From Entomohabitans teleogrylli (GTDB lineage Bacteria; Pseudomonadota; Gammaproteobacteria; Enterobacterales; Enterobacteriaceae), in contig NZ_KQ947378.1 of NCBI RefSeq assembly GCF_001484765.1, forward strand, positions 1 to 64,000: a stretch of DNA of 64,000 nucleotides, given 5' to 3'. Made by a program: the position numbers and the translations under genes. Each line of letters begins with the position of its first letter. Within the stretch, counting starts at the first letter, position 1. Shown here one piece after another: positions 9,524 to 21,572 of the stretch. The notes beneath the pieces were generated by a model. It did not search any database. It was not told where the DNA came from and worked only from the letters and a program-made list of their open reading frames with translations.

Positions 9524-10498
9524 TTATTTAATTTTTACCAGTGTTCGTCCCTGGATACGATTGCCAATGATTGCCGCAGCGAACTCCGGCGCTTTAGCCA
9601 GCGGGATCTCGGTAGCCGCCTGCTGATAGAAGTTCTGCGGAAGAGAACGAGCCAGGCGCTCCCATGCCGCCAGGCGACGCGATGTCGGGGTCATGACCGA
9701 ATCGACGCCCTGCAGGCGCACGTTACGTAAAATAAACGGCATGACGGTCGTGGGCAGTGCGAATCCGCCAGCCAGGCCGCAGGCCGCTACGCAACCGCCA
9801 TATTGCGTCTGGGCCAGAACTTTTGCCAGCACCTTGTCGCCGACGGTATCGATGGCGCCGGCCCAGAGCTGTTTTTCCAGCGGGCGGGTTTCATTGAATT
9901 CATCGCGGGGCAGGATACGACCGGCACCCAACTGGCGCAGATAGTCATGGGTGGATTCGCGACCGCTGACCGCGACAACCGGGTAACCGAGCTCATGCAG
10001 TAGCGCCACTGCAGTGCTGCCCACTCCGCCGCTGGCGCCGGTCACCAGTATCTCGCCGCTCTGCGGCGTGATACCGGCATCTTCCAGCGCCATGACGCAC
10101 AGCATCGCAGTGAAACCCGCGGTGCCGATGATCATCGCATTGCGGCCATTCAGGCCCTGCGGCAGCGGCACTAGCCAGTCGCCCTGCACTCTGGCAACAT
10201 CCGCCAGGCCGCCCCAATGGTTTTCCCCCACCCCCCATCCGGTCAGCAGAACCTGCTGTCCCGGCCGGAAGCGTTCATCGCTGCTGCTGCGCACAGTACC
10301 CGAAAAATCAATGCCCGGCACCATCGGGAACTGGCGAATAATTTTCCCCTTGCCGGTGATCGCCAGCGCGTCTTTATAGTTGAGGCTGGACCACTCCACA
10401 TCCACCGTCACATTGCCTTCCGGTAGCTGGTTTTCATCAATATTTTTCAGTGCTGCCAGGGTGTTACCTTCCTGCTGCTCAAGGATCAGAGCTTGCAT
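9524..10498 (-). CDS. acuI: Acrylyl-CoA reductase (YhdH family medium-chain dehydrogenase)
   Basis: A 324-residue NADPH-dependent quinone-oxidoreductase-like enzyme; family members reduce acrylyl-CoA to propionyl-CoA. The length equals E. coli AcuI. The N-terminal GroES-like domain (1-125) contains VEWSSLNYKDALAITGKGK, and the Rossmann fold holds VTGASGGVGSTAVALL (about 152-167). It is divergent from csrD and is preceded by 227 bp that should contain promoters for both. The gene is single; no hairpin terminator is obvious between it and msrP. Confidence 0.96.
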   Translation of the reverse strand: MQALILEQQEGNTLAALKNIDENQLPEGNVTVDVEWSSLNYKDALAITGKGKIIRQFPMVPGIDFSGTVRSSSDERFRPGQQVLLTGWGVGENHWGGLADVARVQGDWLVPLPQGLNGRNAMIIGTAGFTAMLCVMALEDAGITPQSGEILVTGASGGVGSTAVALLHELGYPVVAVSGRESTHDYLRQLGAGRILPRDEFNETRPLEKQLWAGAIDTVGDKVLAKVLAQTQYGGCVAACGLAGGFALPTTVMPFILRNVRLQGVDSVMTPTSRRLAAWERLARSLPQNFYQQAATEIPLAKAPEFAAAIIGNRIQGRTLVKIK

Positions 10499-10725
10499 AA
10501 CATGTTCCTCAAAAGTGCATAGATAGGAAAATCGTTCTGAAAGACTATACTCACTACCAGGTTAGTGATGCGATTTATCGCAATAAAACTCTGATAATTC
10601 CGCCAGGGTTTGATAGTATGCGACGGAAATTATGTATAGATGTGAGTGCTCACTACTACCCCGAAGTACTGTAGTCTATTTTTTGTTCACAGGGCTTTCC
10701 TCAGACGTACGGAGTTAACACAAGG
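10499..10725. other. acuI-csrD divergent intergenic region
   Basis: 227 bp between divergent starts. A/T-rich blocks occur at 10540-10580 and 10625-10690, but no -10/-35 pair is good enough to assign. The csrD ATG is preceded by ACAAGG. Confidence 0.5.
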
Positions 10726-12669
10726 ATGCGCTTAACGACGAAATTTTCCGCCTTCTTCACGCTACTGACCGGGCTGGCCATCCTGGTGACGCTGACGGGC
10801 GCATCTCTGAGCTTTTATAACTCAATACAGGACCGGGTACTTGGCCGGGTCGAGGCGGTAGCGACACTGATTGACAATGCGCTTATCAGCCAGTCGCCCG
10901 ATGCTCTTGACGCCCGACTTAACGGTATGATGGTGCCGCTGGATATTACCCGCATCCAGCTACGCGCCGGCCAGTATGTGCTGCTGGATCACAGTATGCA
11001 AACGGGCTACCGCTCCTCCTCCGGGATGCCGGATCGCCAACGCACCCTTACGGTTGAACTGTTGAAACATCCGGGGATGTTGCTGGAAATGACTTATCGC
11101 GATCCGGTGGCCGGGAACTATCAGTCGCTGTTCAGCATGGCGCCGTTAACGCTTTCCGTTTTATTGATGGTGGTGGTGGTGTTTGCCGCGTCGCACTGGG
11201 TGCGTCGGCAATTGTACGGCCAGGAATTACTGGAAAGCCGTGCGGCGCGCATTCTTAACGGCGAGCGCGGCAGAGAAGTGCGCGGCAGCAGCCAGGAGTG
11301 GCCCTCCCGCGCCAGCAGCGCGCTGGATCTGTTACTGAATGAATTGCAGGATGCCGGGGAGCGTCGTAGCCGGGTGAATACCCTGATCCGCGCCTACGCC
11401 GCGCAGGATGCGAAAACCGGTCTCAATAACCGCCTGTTTTTTGAAAACCAGTTAGCGATGCTGCTGGAGGATCCGGAACAGGTGGGAACCTACGGCATTG
11501 TGATGATGATCCGCCTCCCGGATTTCGACATTCTGCGCGATACCTGGGGCAGTGCGGCGGTTGAAGAATACCTCTATACCCTGATTAATCTGCTCTCCAC
11601 CTTTATTATGCGCTATCCTGGCGCCCTGCTGGCGCGCTACTCGCGCAGCGATTTCGCCGTTTTATTGCCGCACCGTACTTTGAAAGAGGCGGATAGCATC
11701 GCCAGCCAGCTGTTGAAAGCGGTGGATACGCTGCCGCCCACTAAAATGGTCGACAGTGATGATATGTTGCATATCGGCATTTGTGCGTGGCGTAGCGGGC
11801 AGACGTCGGAGCAGGTCATGGACCATGCCAGCGAAGCGACCCGCAACGCCATGCTACAGGGCGGGAACAGCTGGGCCGTGTATGATGATACGCTGCCGGA
11901 AAAAGGGCGCGGCAATGTGCGCTGGCGTACCCTTGTTGAACAGGCGCTGCAGCACGGCGGCCCGCGTTTTTACCAGAAGCCGGCGGTACTGCGCTCCGGT
12001 CAGGTGCATCACCGGGAGATTATGTGCCGGATTTTCGACGGCGATCTGGAGGTGGTTTCCGCCGAGTATCTGCCGATGGTGCAACAGTTTGGGTTATCGG
12101 AACAGTACGATCGCCAGGTACTGACCCGTGCGATACCCTTACTGGGCTTCTGGCCTGATGTTACGCTGGCGATCCCGGTCACCGTCGAGTCGCTGATTCG
12201 TACGCCGTTCCAGCGCTGGCTGCGCGATACCATTATGCAGTGTGAAAAATCGACGCGGCGGCGAATTATTTTGGAACTAGATGAGGCGGATGTGTGTCAA
12301 CATATCGGTCGCCTGCAAAATGTTATCAGGTTAATCAAGGCGCTGGGGGCTCGGGTCGCGGTGGTTCATGCCGGTTTGACGATTGTCAGCACCACATATA
12401 TTCATGAACTGGGTATCGAACTGATCAAGCTCGATCCCGGGTTGGTCAGAAATATAGATAAGCGCACTGAGAACCAACTCTTTGTGCAGAGTCTGGTTGA
12501 AGCCTGTAAAGATACCCGCACTCGCGTGTTTGCAACTGGCTTACGGACGCGCGGTGAATGGGAAACGCTGCTTGAGCGGGGAATCGATGGGGCCCAGGGC
12601 GACTTTTTTGCCGGATCTCAGCCTCTTGACAGTAGCGTGAAAAAATATTTGCAAAGATATTCGGTTTGA
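10726..12669 (+). CDS. csrD: CsrD, regulator of CsrB/CsrC sRNA decay
   Basis: A 647-residue membrane protein (E. coli 646) that targets the sRNAs CsrB and CsrC for RNase E-dependent decay and so frees CsrA. Two membrane helices (about 11-30 and 141-158) enclose a periplasmic domain. A HAMP-like segment and a GGDEF-like domain follow, with the active site degenerate to SRSDF (306-310). The C-terminal EAL-like domain reads EIM (431-433). Loss of both active sites fits the family's non-enzymatic role. It lies upstream of mreB in the same direction, as in E. coli. Confidence 0.97.
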   Translation: MRLTTKFSAFFTLLTGLAILVTLTGASLSFYNSIQDRVLGRVEAVATLIDNALISQSPDALDARLNGMMVPLDITRIQLRAGQYVLLDHSMQTGYRSSSGMPDRQRTLTVELLKHPGMLLEMTYRDPVAGNYQSLFSMAPLTLSVLLMVVVVFAASHWVRRQLYGQELLESRAARILNGERGREVRGSSQEWPSRASSALDLLLNELQDAGERRSRVNTLIRAYAAQDAKTGLNNRLFFENQLAMLLEDPEQVGTYGIVMMIRLPDFDILRDTWGSAAVEEYLYTLINLLSTFIMRYPGALLARYSRSDFAVLLPHRTLKEADSIASQLLKAVDTLPPTKMVDSDDMLHIGICAWRSGQTSEQVMDHASEATRNAMLQGGNSWAVYDDTLPEKGRGNVRWRTLVEQALQHGGPRFYQKPAVLRSGQVHHREIMCRIFDGDLEVVSAEYLPMVQQFGLSEQYDRQVLTRAIPLLGFWPDVTLAIPVTVESLIRTPFQRWLRDTIMQCEKSTRRRIILELDEADVCQHIGRLQNVIRLIKALGARVAVVHAGLTIVSTTYIHELGIELIKLDPGLVRNIDKRTENQLFVQSLVEACKDTRTRVFATGLRTRGEWETLLERGIDGAQGDFFAGSQPLDSSVKKYLQRYSV

Positions 12670-14014
<1,345 letters not shown>

Positions 14015-14022
14015 TCCGCCGT

Positions 14023-14054
14023 ACAGAGAGGCAACGGGCCCGTTGCCTCTCTGT
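14023..14054. repeat. Perfect 32-bp palindrome between mreB and mreC
   Basis: Positions 14023-14038 and 14039-14054 are exact reverse complements (ACAGAGAGGCAACGGG and CCCGTTGCCTCTCTGT). In RNA this gives a very stable hairpin beginning 9 nt after the mreB stop and ending 25 nt before mreC. There is no T tract after it, so it may be an attenuator, a 3' end protector or a processing barrier rather than a full terminator. Confidence 0.85.
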
Positions 14055-14079
14055 GTCGGCCCGGGAAAACGCATAGCCT

Positions 14080-15557
<1,478 letters not shown>

Positions 15558-15566
15558 AGGTTTCTT

Positions 15567-16142
15567 ATGACAACTCTCTATCTTGCCTCTGGTTCTCCGC
15601 GACGTCAGGAGCTGTTAACCCAGCTCGGCGTTGAGTTTGAACGCCTCATCACCGGGGTTGAAGAACGGCGTCTGGCCCAGGAAAGCGCGTCGCAGTACGT
15701 GCTGCGTCTGGCCCGGGATAAGGCGCGGGCGGGGGTGGCAATGGCGCCATGCGACTTGCCTGTTCTGGGCGCAGATACCATTGTTATTCTTAATGGCGAA
15801 GTGCTGGAGAAACCGCGCGACGCAGATCATGCGGCGCAGATGCTGCGTATGCTCTCCGGACAGACGCATCAGGTCATGACCGCGGTGGCAGTGGCGGACA
15901 GTCAGCATTTGCTCGACTGCCTGGTGGAAACCCAGGTGACGTTCCGGGTGCTCTCGGAAGCCGATATCGCGGACTATATTGCCTGTGGAGAGCCGATGGA
16001 CAAAGCCGGCGCTTATGGTATTCAGGGCATCGGCGGTTGTTTTGTCAGGAAAATAAACGGGAGCTACTACGCGGTGGTTGGTTTACCGCTGGTGGAAACC
16101 TGGGAGTTGCTGAGTAATTTTCGTGCATTGCGGGATGGATAG
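15567..16142 (+). CDS. yhdE: Maf family nucleotide pyrophosphatase YhdE
   Basis: A 191-residue protein (E. coli 197) of the Maf/HAM1 fold that hydrolyses dTTP and UTP, plausibly preventing incorporation of altered nucleotides and linked to septum control. The N-terminal loop [14 protein letters not shown] (4-17) is the family signature, followed by [18 protein letters not shown] and the [13 protein letters not shown] block. It lies 9 bp after mreD and 8 bp before rng on one strand, so it probably shares the transcript. Confidence 0.96.
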   Translation: MTTLYLASGSPRRQELLTQLGVEFERLITGVEERRLAQESASQYVLRLARDKARAGVAMAPCDLPVLGADTIVILNGEVLEKPRDADHAAQMLRMLSGQTHQVMTAVAVADSQHLLDCLVETQVTFRVLSEADIADYIACGEPMDKAGAYGIQGIGGCFVRKINGSYYAVVGLPLVETWELLSNFRALRDG

Positions 16143-16150
16143 AGGAAAAC

Positions 16151-17620
16151 ATGGCGGCTGAATTGTTGGTGAATATTACACCCTCGGAGACGAGGGTGGC
16201 TTATATTGATGGTGGTATCCTGCAGGAAATTCACATCGAGCGCGAAGCCCGGCGGGGGATCGTAGGGAATATCTACAAAGGTCGCGTCAGCCGGGTTCTG
16301 CCGGGGATGCAGGCGGCATTTGTAGATATTGGCCTGGATAAGGCCGCCTTTCTTCATGCTTCCGATATTATGCCTCATACCGAATGCGTGGCCGGGGAAG
16401 AACAGAAAAACTTCACGGTGCGCGACATTTCCGAGCTGGTGCGCCAGGGGCAGGATCTAATGGTGCAGGTGGTCAAAGATCCGCTCGGCACCAAGGGCGC
16501 CCGCCTGACTACCGACATTACCCTTCCTTCGCGCTATCTGGTATTTATGCCCGGGGCTTCCCATGTCGGCGTTTCCCAGCGCATTGAGAGCGAAGAAGAG
16601 CGCGAGCGGCTTAAAGCGATTGTCGCCAGCTATTGTGATGAGCAGGGTGGCTTTATCATCCGTACCGCCGCGGAAGGCGTATGCGAAGAAGATCTGGCTT
16701 CCGATGCGGCGTATCTGAAGCGGGTATGGACCAAGGTCATGGAGCGTAAGAAGCGCAATCAGACCCGTTATCGACTGTATGGTGAACTGGCCCTGGCTCA
16801 GCGCGTACTGCGTGATTTTGCCGATGAATCTCTGGACCGTATCCGCGTGGATTCGCGTCTGACCTGGGAGATGCTGCTCGAGTTTACCGCGGAATACATT
16901 CCGGAAATGACCGACAAGCTGGAACACTACACCGGCCAGCAGCCGATCTTCGATCTGTTTGATGTCGAGAACGAGATCCAGCGCGCGCTGGAGCGCAAAG
17001 TGGAGCTGAAATCGGGTGGTTATCTGATTATCGATCAGACGGAAGCGATGACTACTATCGATATTAATACCGGCGCCTTTGTCGGCCACCGCAATCTCGA
17101 TGACACTATCTTTAATACCAATATTGAGGCGACCCAGGCCATTGCCCGCCAGTTGCGGCTGCGCAATCTGGGGGGGATCATTATTATCGATTTTATCGAC
17201 ATGAATAATGACGATCATCGCCGTCGGGTGCTGCACTCGCTGGAGCAGGCCCTGAGCAAGGACCGGGTGAAAACCAGCATTAACGGTTTTTCCCAGCTCG
17301 GGCTGGTGGAGATGACCCGCAAACGCACCCGGGAGAGCGTGGAGCATGTTCTGTGCCACGAGTGCCCAACCTGTCACGGTCGGGGGACGGTGAAGAGCGT
17401 GGAAACCGTCTGCTATGAAATTATGCGCGAGATTGTCCGGGTTCATCACGCCTATGACTCCGATCGTTTTCTGGTTTATGCCTCGCCTGCGGTGGCCGAA
17501 GCGCTAAAAGGCGAAGAGTCTCACGCGCTGGCGGAAGTGGAGATCTTCGTGGGCAAGCAGGTTAAAGTGCAGATCGAACCGTTATACAACCAGGAACAGT
17601 TCGATGTGGTCATGATGTAA
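16151..17620 (+). CDS. rng: Ribonuclease G
   Basis: A 489-residue endoribonuclease, same length as E. coli RNase G, that trims the 16S rRNA 5' end and degrades some mRNAs such as adhE. The S1 RNA-binding domain (about 38-130) starts RGIVGNIYKGRVSRVLPGMQ. The catalytic aspartates lie in TIDINTGAF and IIIIDFIDMN. The zinc-link cysteines are in CHECPTCHGRG. It lacks the C-terminal degradosome scaffold of RNase E. The start ATG follows AGAGGAAAAC. Confidence 0.98.
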   Translation: MAAELLVNITPSETRVAYIDGGILQEIHIEREARRGIVGNIYKGRVSRVLPGMQAAFVDIGLDKAAFLHASDIMPHTECVAGEEQKNFTVRDISELVRQGQDLMVQVVKDPLGTKGARLTTDITLPSRYLVFMPGASHVGVSQRIESEEERERLKAIVASYCDEQGGFIIRTAAEGVCEEDLASDAAYLKRVWTKVMERKKRNQTRYRLYGELALAQRVLRDFADESLDRIRVDSRLTWEMLLEFTAEYIPEMTDKLEHYTGQQPIFDLFDVENEIQRALERKVELKSGGYLIIDQTEAMTTIDINTGAFVGHRNLDDTIFNTNIEATQAIARQLRLRNLGGIIIIDFIDMNNDDHRRRVLHSLEQALSKDRVKTSINGFSQLGLVEMTRKRTRESVEHVLCHECPTCHGRGTVKSVETVCYEIMREIVRVHHAYDSDRFLVYASPAVAEALKGEESHALAEVEIFVGKQVKVQIEPLYNQEQFDVVMM

Positions 17621-17679
17621 GTCCTGCGGGGTTTGCGTGAGGGTGAGGCACCGCTGCGGCGGCTGACAAGGAGAGAGAC

Positions 17680-20600
17680 GTGAGGCGACTGCCGGGTATT
17701 TTGTTGATTACTGGCGTATCGTTGGTCGTGGTGGTTGCTCTGCTGATTAGCGGACTACGCCTGCTCCTGCCTCATCTCAATAGCTGGCGTCCGGCACTGG
17801 TGGAAAAAATCGAAGCCGCCGCCGGCGTGCCGGTGGACATCCAGGAAATTGAGGCGAGCTGGCAGAATTTTGGCCCGACGCTGGATATACGCTCCCTCTC
17901 CGTAGGCCTGAAAGATGGCGGCACGTTGTCAGTCGGGCGCGTGACGATGGCGCTGGATATCTGGCAGAGCCTGTTGCACCTGCGCTGGCAGTTCCGGGAT
18001 CTGACCTTTTATCAATTACAGGCGCGTACCAATACTCCGATTTCGCTGGGCGAGGAGAAGGGCGATATCAAGCCCGGCAAATTTAGCGATCTTTTCCTGC
18101 GCCAGTTCGACCACTTTGACCTGCGCGACAGTACCATCAGCTTTTTGACGCTTTCCGGCCAGCGCGCTGAACTGACCATCCCCCAGTTGACCTGGCTTAA
18201 CGGCCGCAACCGCCATCGTGCCGAAGGGCAGGTCAGTCTTTCCAGTTTCAATGGCCAGCACGGCGTGGTGCAGGTACGCATGGATCTGCGTGATGACGAT
18301 GGGTTGTTGAATAACGGTACTGTCTGGATGCAGGCGGATGATGTGGACGTGAAGCCGTGGCTCAATCAGTGGGCGCAGGACAATGTCGATCTGGCTACTG
18401 CGCGCTTCAGTCTGAGCGCGTGGATGACTCTGCAGGATGGTGAGATTAGCGGCGGCGATATCTGGCTGCGCAAGGGGGGAGCCAGTTGGCAGGGCGACAA
18501 CCAGACGCATCGGCTGACGGTGGATAACCTGACGGCCCATATCAGTAAAATCTCCGGGGGCTGGCAGGCAGAGGTTCCGGCAACCAATATCAGCATTGAT
18601 GACAATCCCTGGCCGAAAGGTCGGCTGGCCTTCGCCTGGATAGCAGGCCAGGATGTTGGCGGGAAAGATCGTCAGCGTAGCGACGAATTACGCATTCGCG
18701 CCAACAACATGCGCCCGGAACGTTTCGAGCCGCTGTTGCCGCTGGCGGAGAAAATCTCACCGCAACTGGGCGAAATCTGGCGCGCTTTGCAGCCTCAGGG
18801 GCAGGTTGCGTCGCTGGCGCTGGATATCCCTTTGCAGCAAACCGCCAAAACTCGCCTGCAGGGCAAATGGCAGGATCTCTCCTGGCGGCAGTGGAAACTA
18901 TTGCCCGGCGCCGAGCATTTTTCCGGCGAGATCAGCGGGAGTCTGGAGAATGGGCGACTGGTTGCCCGCATGGATGACGCGAAAATGCCTTATGAAGGCG
19001 TATTCCGCGCGCCGCTGGAAATTCGCCACGGTCTGGCAACCCTGAACTGGCGTGACGGGCCGCAGGGCTGGACGCTGGAAGGAGAGAATATCGACGTGAG
19101 CGCTCCCGGTCTGTGGGCGCGTGGCGATTTCAGCTACCAGCAGCCGCAGGGTGAGGACGAGCAGCCCTGGCTGAGTATTCTGGCCGGTATTCGCGTTGAT
19201 GATGCCGGGCAGGCGTGGCGTTATTTTCCGGAAAATCTGATGGGCGGCGCGCTGGTGGATTACCTGAGCGGCGCGATTCAGGGCGGTCAGGTGGATAATG
19301 CCACCCTGGTTTATGGCGGTAATCCGCAGTTGTTCCCCTATAAGCATAACGAAGGGCAGTTTGAAGTTCTGGTACCGTTGCGTAATGCGACTTTCGCTTT
19401 CCAGCCGGACTGGCCGGCGCTGCAGAACCTGAATCTGGAGCTGGACTTTATTAATGACGGCCTGTGGATGAAAACCGATGAACTCGCTCTCGGCGGGGTG
19501 AAAGCCCGTAACCTGACCGCGATTATTCCGGACTATAGCGAAGAAAAACTGCTGATCGATGCCGATATCGCCGGCCCCGGGAACGCCGTCGGGCCTTATT
19601 TCCACGATACGCCGCTGAAAGATTCGCTGGCGGCAACCCTTGAGCAACTGAAGCTGAACGGCGATGTGAATGCCCGGCTGCATCTCGATATTCCGCTGGA
19701 CGGCGAGATGACCACCGCCAAAGGGGAGGTGCGTCTGAAAGACAACACGCTGGAAGTCGTGCCGCTGGAAACCACGCTCAGCAAACTCAGCGGCCAGTTC
19801 AGCTTTGAGAATGGCAATCTGCAGAGCCAACCGCTACAGGCCGTGTGGTTTAATCAGCCGGTACAGGTAGATTTTTCGACCCGGGAAGGCGATAAAGCCT
19901 ATCAGGTGGGCGTCAATCTGAGCGGCAACTGGCAGCCGACGAAAACCGGTGTGTTGCCTGGCGCGCTGGATAAAGCGATCGGCGGCAGTCTGCCGTGGAA
20001 AGGGAAAGTGGATATTCAATTACCCTACCGTGGCAGCCCGGGTTACAGCGCCGAATTGACTGGCGACATGAAAACCCTGCGTAGCGACCTGCCGGCGCCG
20101 TTGAATAAGTCGCCCGGCGAGGCGCTACCGGTAAAAGTGCTGGTGAAGGGCGATCTGCAGGGATTCGATATTACCGGCAATGTCGGGAGCCATAACTATT
20201 TTAACAGCCGCTGGCTGCTGAAGCAGAAACTTACGCTCGATCGGGCGATGCTGGCCGCGGATAGCCGCAGCATCCCGCCTTTGCCGGAAACCGCCGGCGT
20301 GGAACTGAATCTCCCGGAAATGGATGGCGCCCGGTGGCTGGCGTTGTTTAGCCAGGGGGCCGCGGATGGCGTCAGCCACAGCGTGGAATTTCCTTCACGT
20401 ATCACATTGCGTACTCCGGCGCTGACGCTGGGCGGCCAGCGCTGGAATAACCTGAGCCTGGTCTCGCGCCCGGCCAGTAGCGGTACGGTGGTGGAGGCCC
20501 AGGGGCGGGAAATCAATGCGACTCTGAACATGTACGATCGGGCGCCATGGCAGGCGGCGATTAAATATCTGTATTTTAACCCGAGCTGGACCAGCCCGGC

Positions 20601-21483
20601 CGACGTGGCGGGCGCTGGCGGCGTGACAGCCGTCCAGAACGTTGATTTCAGCCGCTGGCCGGATTTACAACTGCGCTGCGGCGAATGCTGGCTGTGGGGG
20701 CAAAAGTACGGGCGTATCGACGCCGATCTGGCAGTGAAAGGCCAGACACTGACGCTCTCCGATGGTTTGCTGGATACTGGTTTCGCGCGCCTGAGCGTCG
20801 CAGGAGAGTGGGTCAACCAGCGCGGCGGCGTGCGCACGTCGCTGAAAGGCAAATTGCACGGAGAAAAGATTGATGCCGCGACCGGATTCTTTGGCGTGAA
20901 TACGCCGATCCAGGGTTCGCCGTTCGATGTGGATTATGATCTGCACTGGCGGGATGTACCCTGGCACCCGCAGGAGTCCTCGTTGAACGGTATCCTGAAA
21001 GCACATCTTGGCAAGGGCCAGATCGCCGAGCTGGGAACTGGCCACGCTGGTCAGTTGCTGCGTCTGGTCAGTTTTGACGCACTATTACGCAAACTGCGTT
21101 TCGATTTCAGCGATACGTTTGGTAGCGGCTTCTATTTCGACTCCATTAGCAGTACCGCATGGATTAAAGACGGTGTTCTGCATACCGATAATATGCTGGT
21201 GGATGGCCTGGAGGCGGATATCGCCATGAAGGGGTCGGTGGATCTGGTGCGCCGCCAGTTGGATATGGAAGCCGTAGTCGCGCCGGAGATTTCCGCGACG
21301 GTTGGCGTAGCGACGGCGTTTGCCGTTAACCCGATCGTTGGCGCGGCGGTGTTTGCCGCCAGTAAAGTGCTCGGGCCGCTGTGGAGTAAAATCTCGGTGT
21401 TGCGTTACCGTATTAGCGGGCCAATCGACAAGCCGCAGATTAATGAGGTATTACGCCAGCCGCGGGTTGATAAACATCAATAA
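17680..21483 (+). CDS. yhdP: YhdP, AsmA-like phospholipid transport protein
   Basis: A 1267-residue inner-membrane-anchored periplasmic protein (E. coli 1266) that, with TamB and YdbH, carries phospholipid to the outer membrane. One N-terminal helix (about 5-25) precedes a long beta-rich groove. The C-terminal AsmA-like domain contains GKGQIAELGTGHAGQLLRLV and ends near LRQPRVDKHQ. Translation begins at GTG (17680), with AAGGAGAGAG upstream. It follows rng by 59 bp. The helical turn near AATAFAVNPIVGAAVFAAS suggests a hydrophobic C-terminal segment. Confidence 0.96.
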   Translation: MRRLPGILLITGVSLVVVVALLISGLRLLLPHLNSWRPALVEKIEAAAGVPVDIQEIEASWQNFGPTLDIRSLSVGLKDGGTLSVGRVTMALDIWQSLLHLRWQFRDLTFYQLQARTNTPISLGEEKGDIKPGKFSDLFLRQFDHFDLRDSTISFLTLSGQRAELTIPQLTWLNGRNRHRAEGQVSLSSFNGQHGVVQVRMDLRDDDGLLNNGTVWMQADDVDVKPWLNQWAQDNVDLATARFSLSAWMTLQDGEISGGDIWLRKGGASWQGDNQTHRLTVDNLTAHISKISGGWQAEVPATNISIDDNPWPKGRLAFAWIAGQDVGGKDRQRSDELRIRANNMRPERFEPLLPLAEKISPQLGEIWRALQPQGQVASLALDIPLQQTAKTRLQGKWQDLSWRQWKLLPGAEHFSGEISGSLENGRLVARMDDAKMPYEGVFRAPLEIRHGLATLNWRDGPQGWTLEGENIDVSAPGLWARGDFSYQQPQGEDEQPWLSILAGIRVDDAGQAWRYFPENLMGGALVDYLSGAIQGGQVDNATLVYGGNPQLFPYKHNEGQFEVLVPLRNATFAFQPDWPALQNLNLELDFINDGLWMKTDELALGGVKARNLTAIIPDYSEEKLLIDADIAGPGNAVGPYFHDTPLKDSLAATLEQLKLNGDVNARLHLDIPLDGEMTTAKGEVRLKDNTLEVVPLETTLSKLSGQFSFENGNLQSQPLQAVWFNQPVQVDFSTREGDKAYQVGVNLSGNWQPTKTGVLPGALDKAIGGSLPWKGKVDIQLPYRGSPGYSAELTGDMKTLRSDLPAPLNKSPGEALPVKVLVKGDLQGFDITGNVGSHNYFNSRWLLKQKLTLDRAMLAADSRSIPPLPETAGVELNLPEMDGARWLALFSQGAADGVSHSVEFPSRITLRTPALTLGGQRWNNLSLVSRPASSGTVVEAQGREINATLNMYDRAPWQAAIKYLYFNPSWTSPADVAGAGGVTAVQNVDFSRWPDLQLRCGECWLWGQKYGRIDADLAVKGQTLTLSDGLLDTGFARLSVAGEWVNQRGGVRTSLKGKLHGEKIDAATGFFGVNTPIQGSPFDVDYDLHWRDVPWHPQESSLNGILKAHLGKGQIAELGTGHAGQLLRLVSFDALLRKLRFDFSDTFGSGFYFDSISSTAWIKDGVLHTDNMLVDGLEADIAMKGSVDLVRRQLDMEAVVAPEISATVGVATAFAVNPIVGAAVFAASKVLGPLWSKISVLRYRISGPIDKPQINEVLRQPRVDKHQ

Positions 21484-21572
21484 TTTGACGTGAGCGATTA
21501 ATTACCGCAAGCTCAATAGATAAAACCATTTTACCGCCGGGTCAGGCGGGTATTCAGAAGAGTAGCGTAATA

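Noticed and set aside
16457-17449. Long antisense frame (330 codons) opposite rng
   Set aside because: It is a mirror of the codon pattern of rng, with no ribosome binding site or family resemblance. The same reasoning excludes other long antisense frames, such as those opposite yhdP, aaeA, arcB and gltB.
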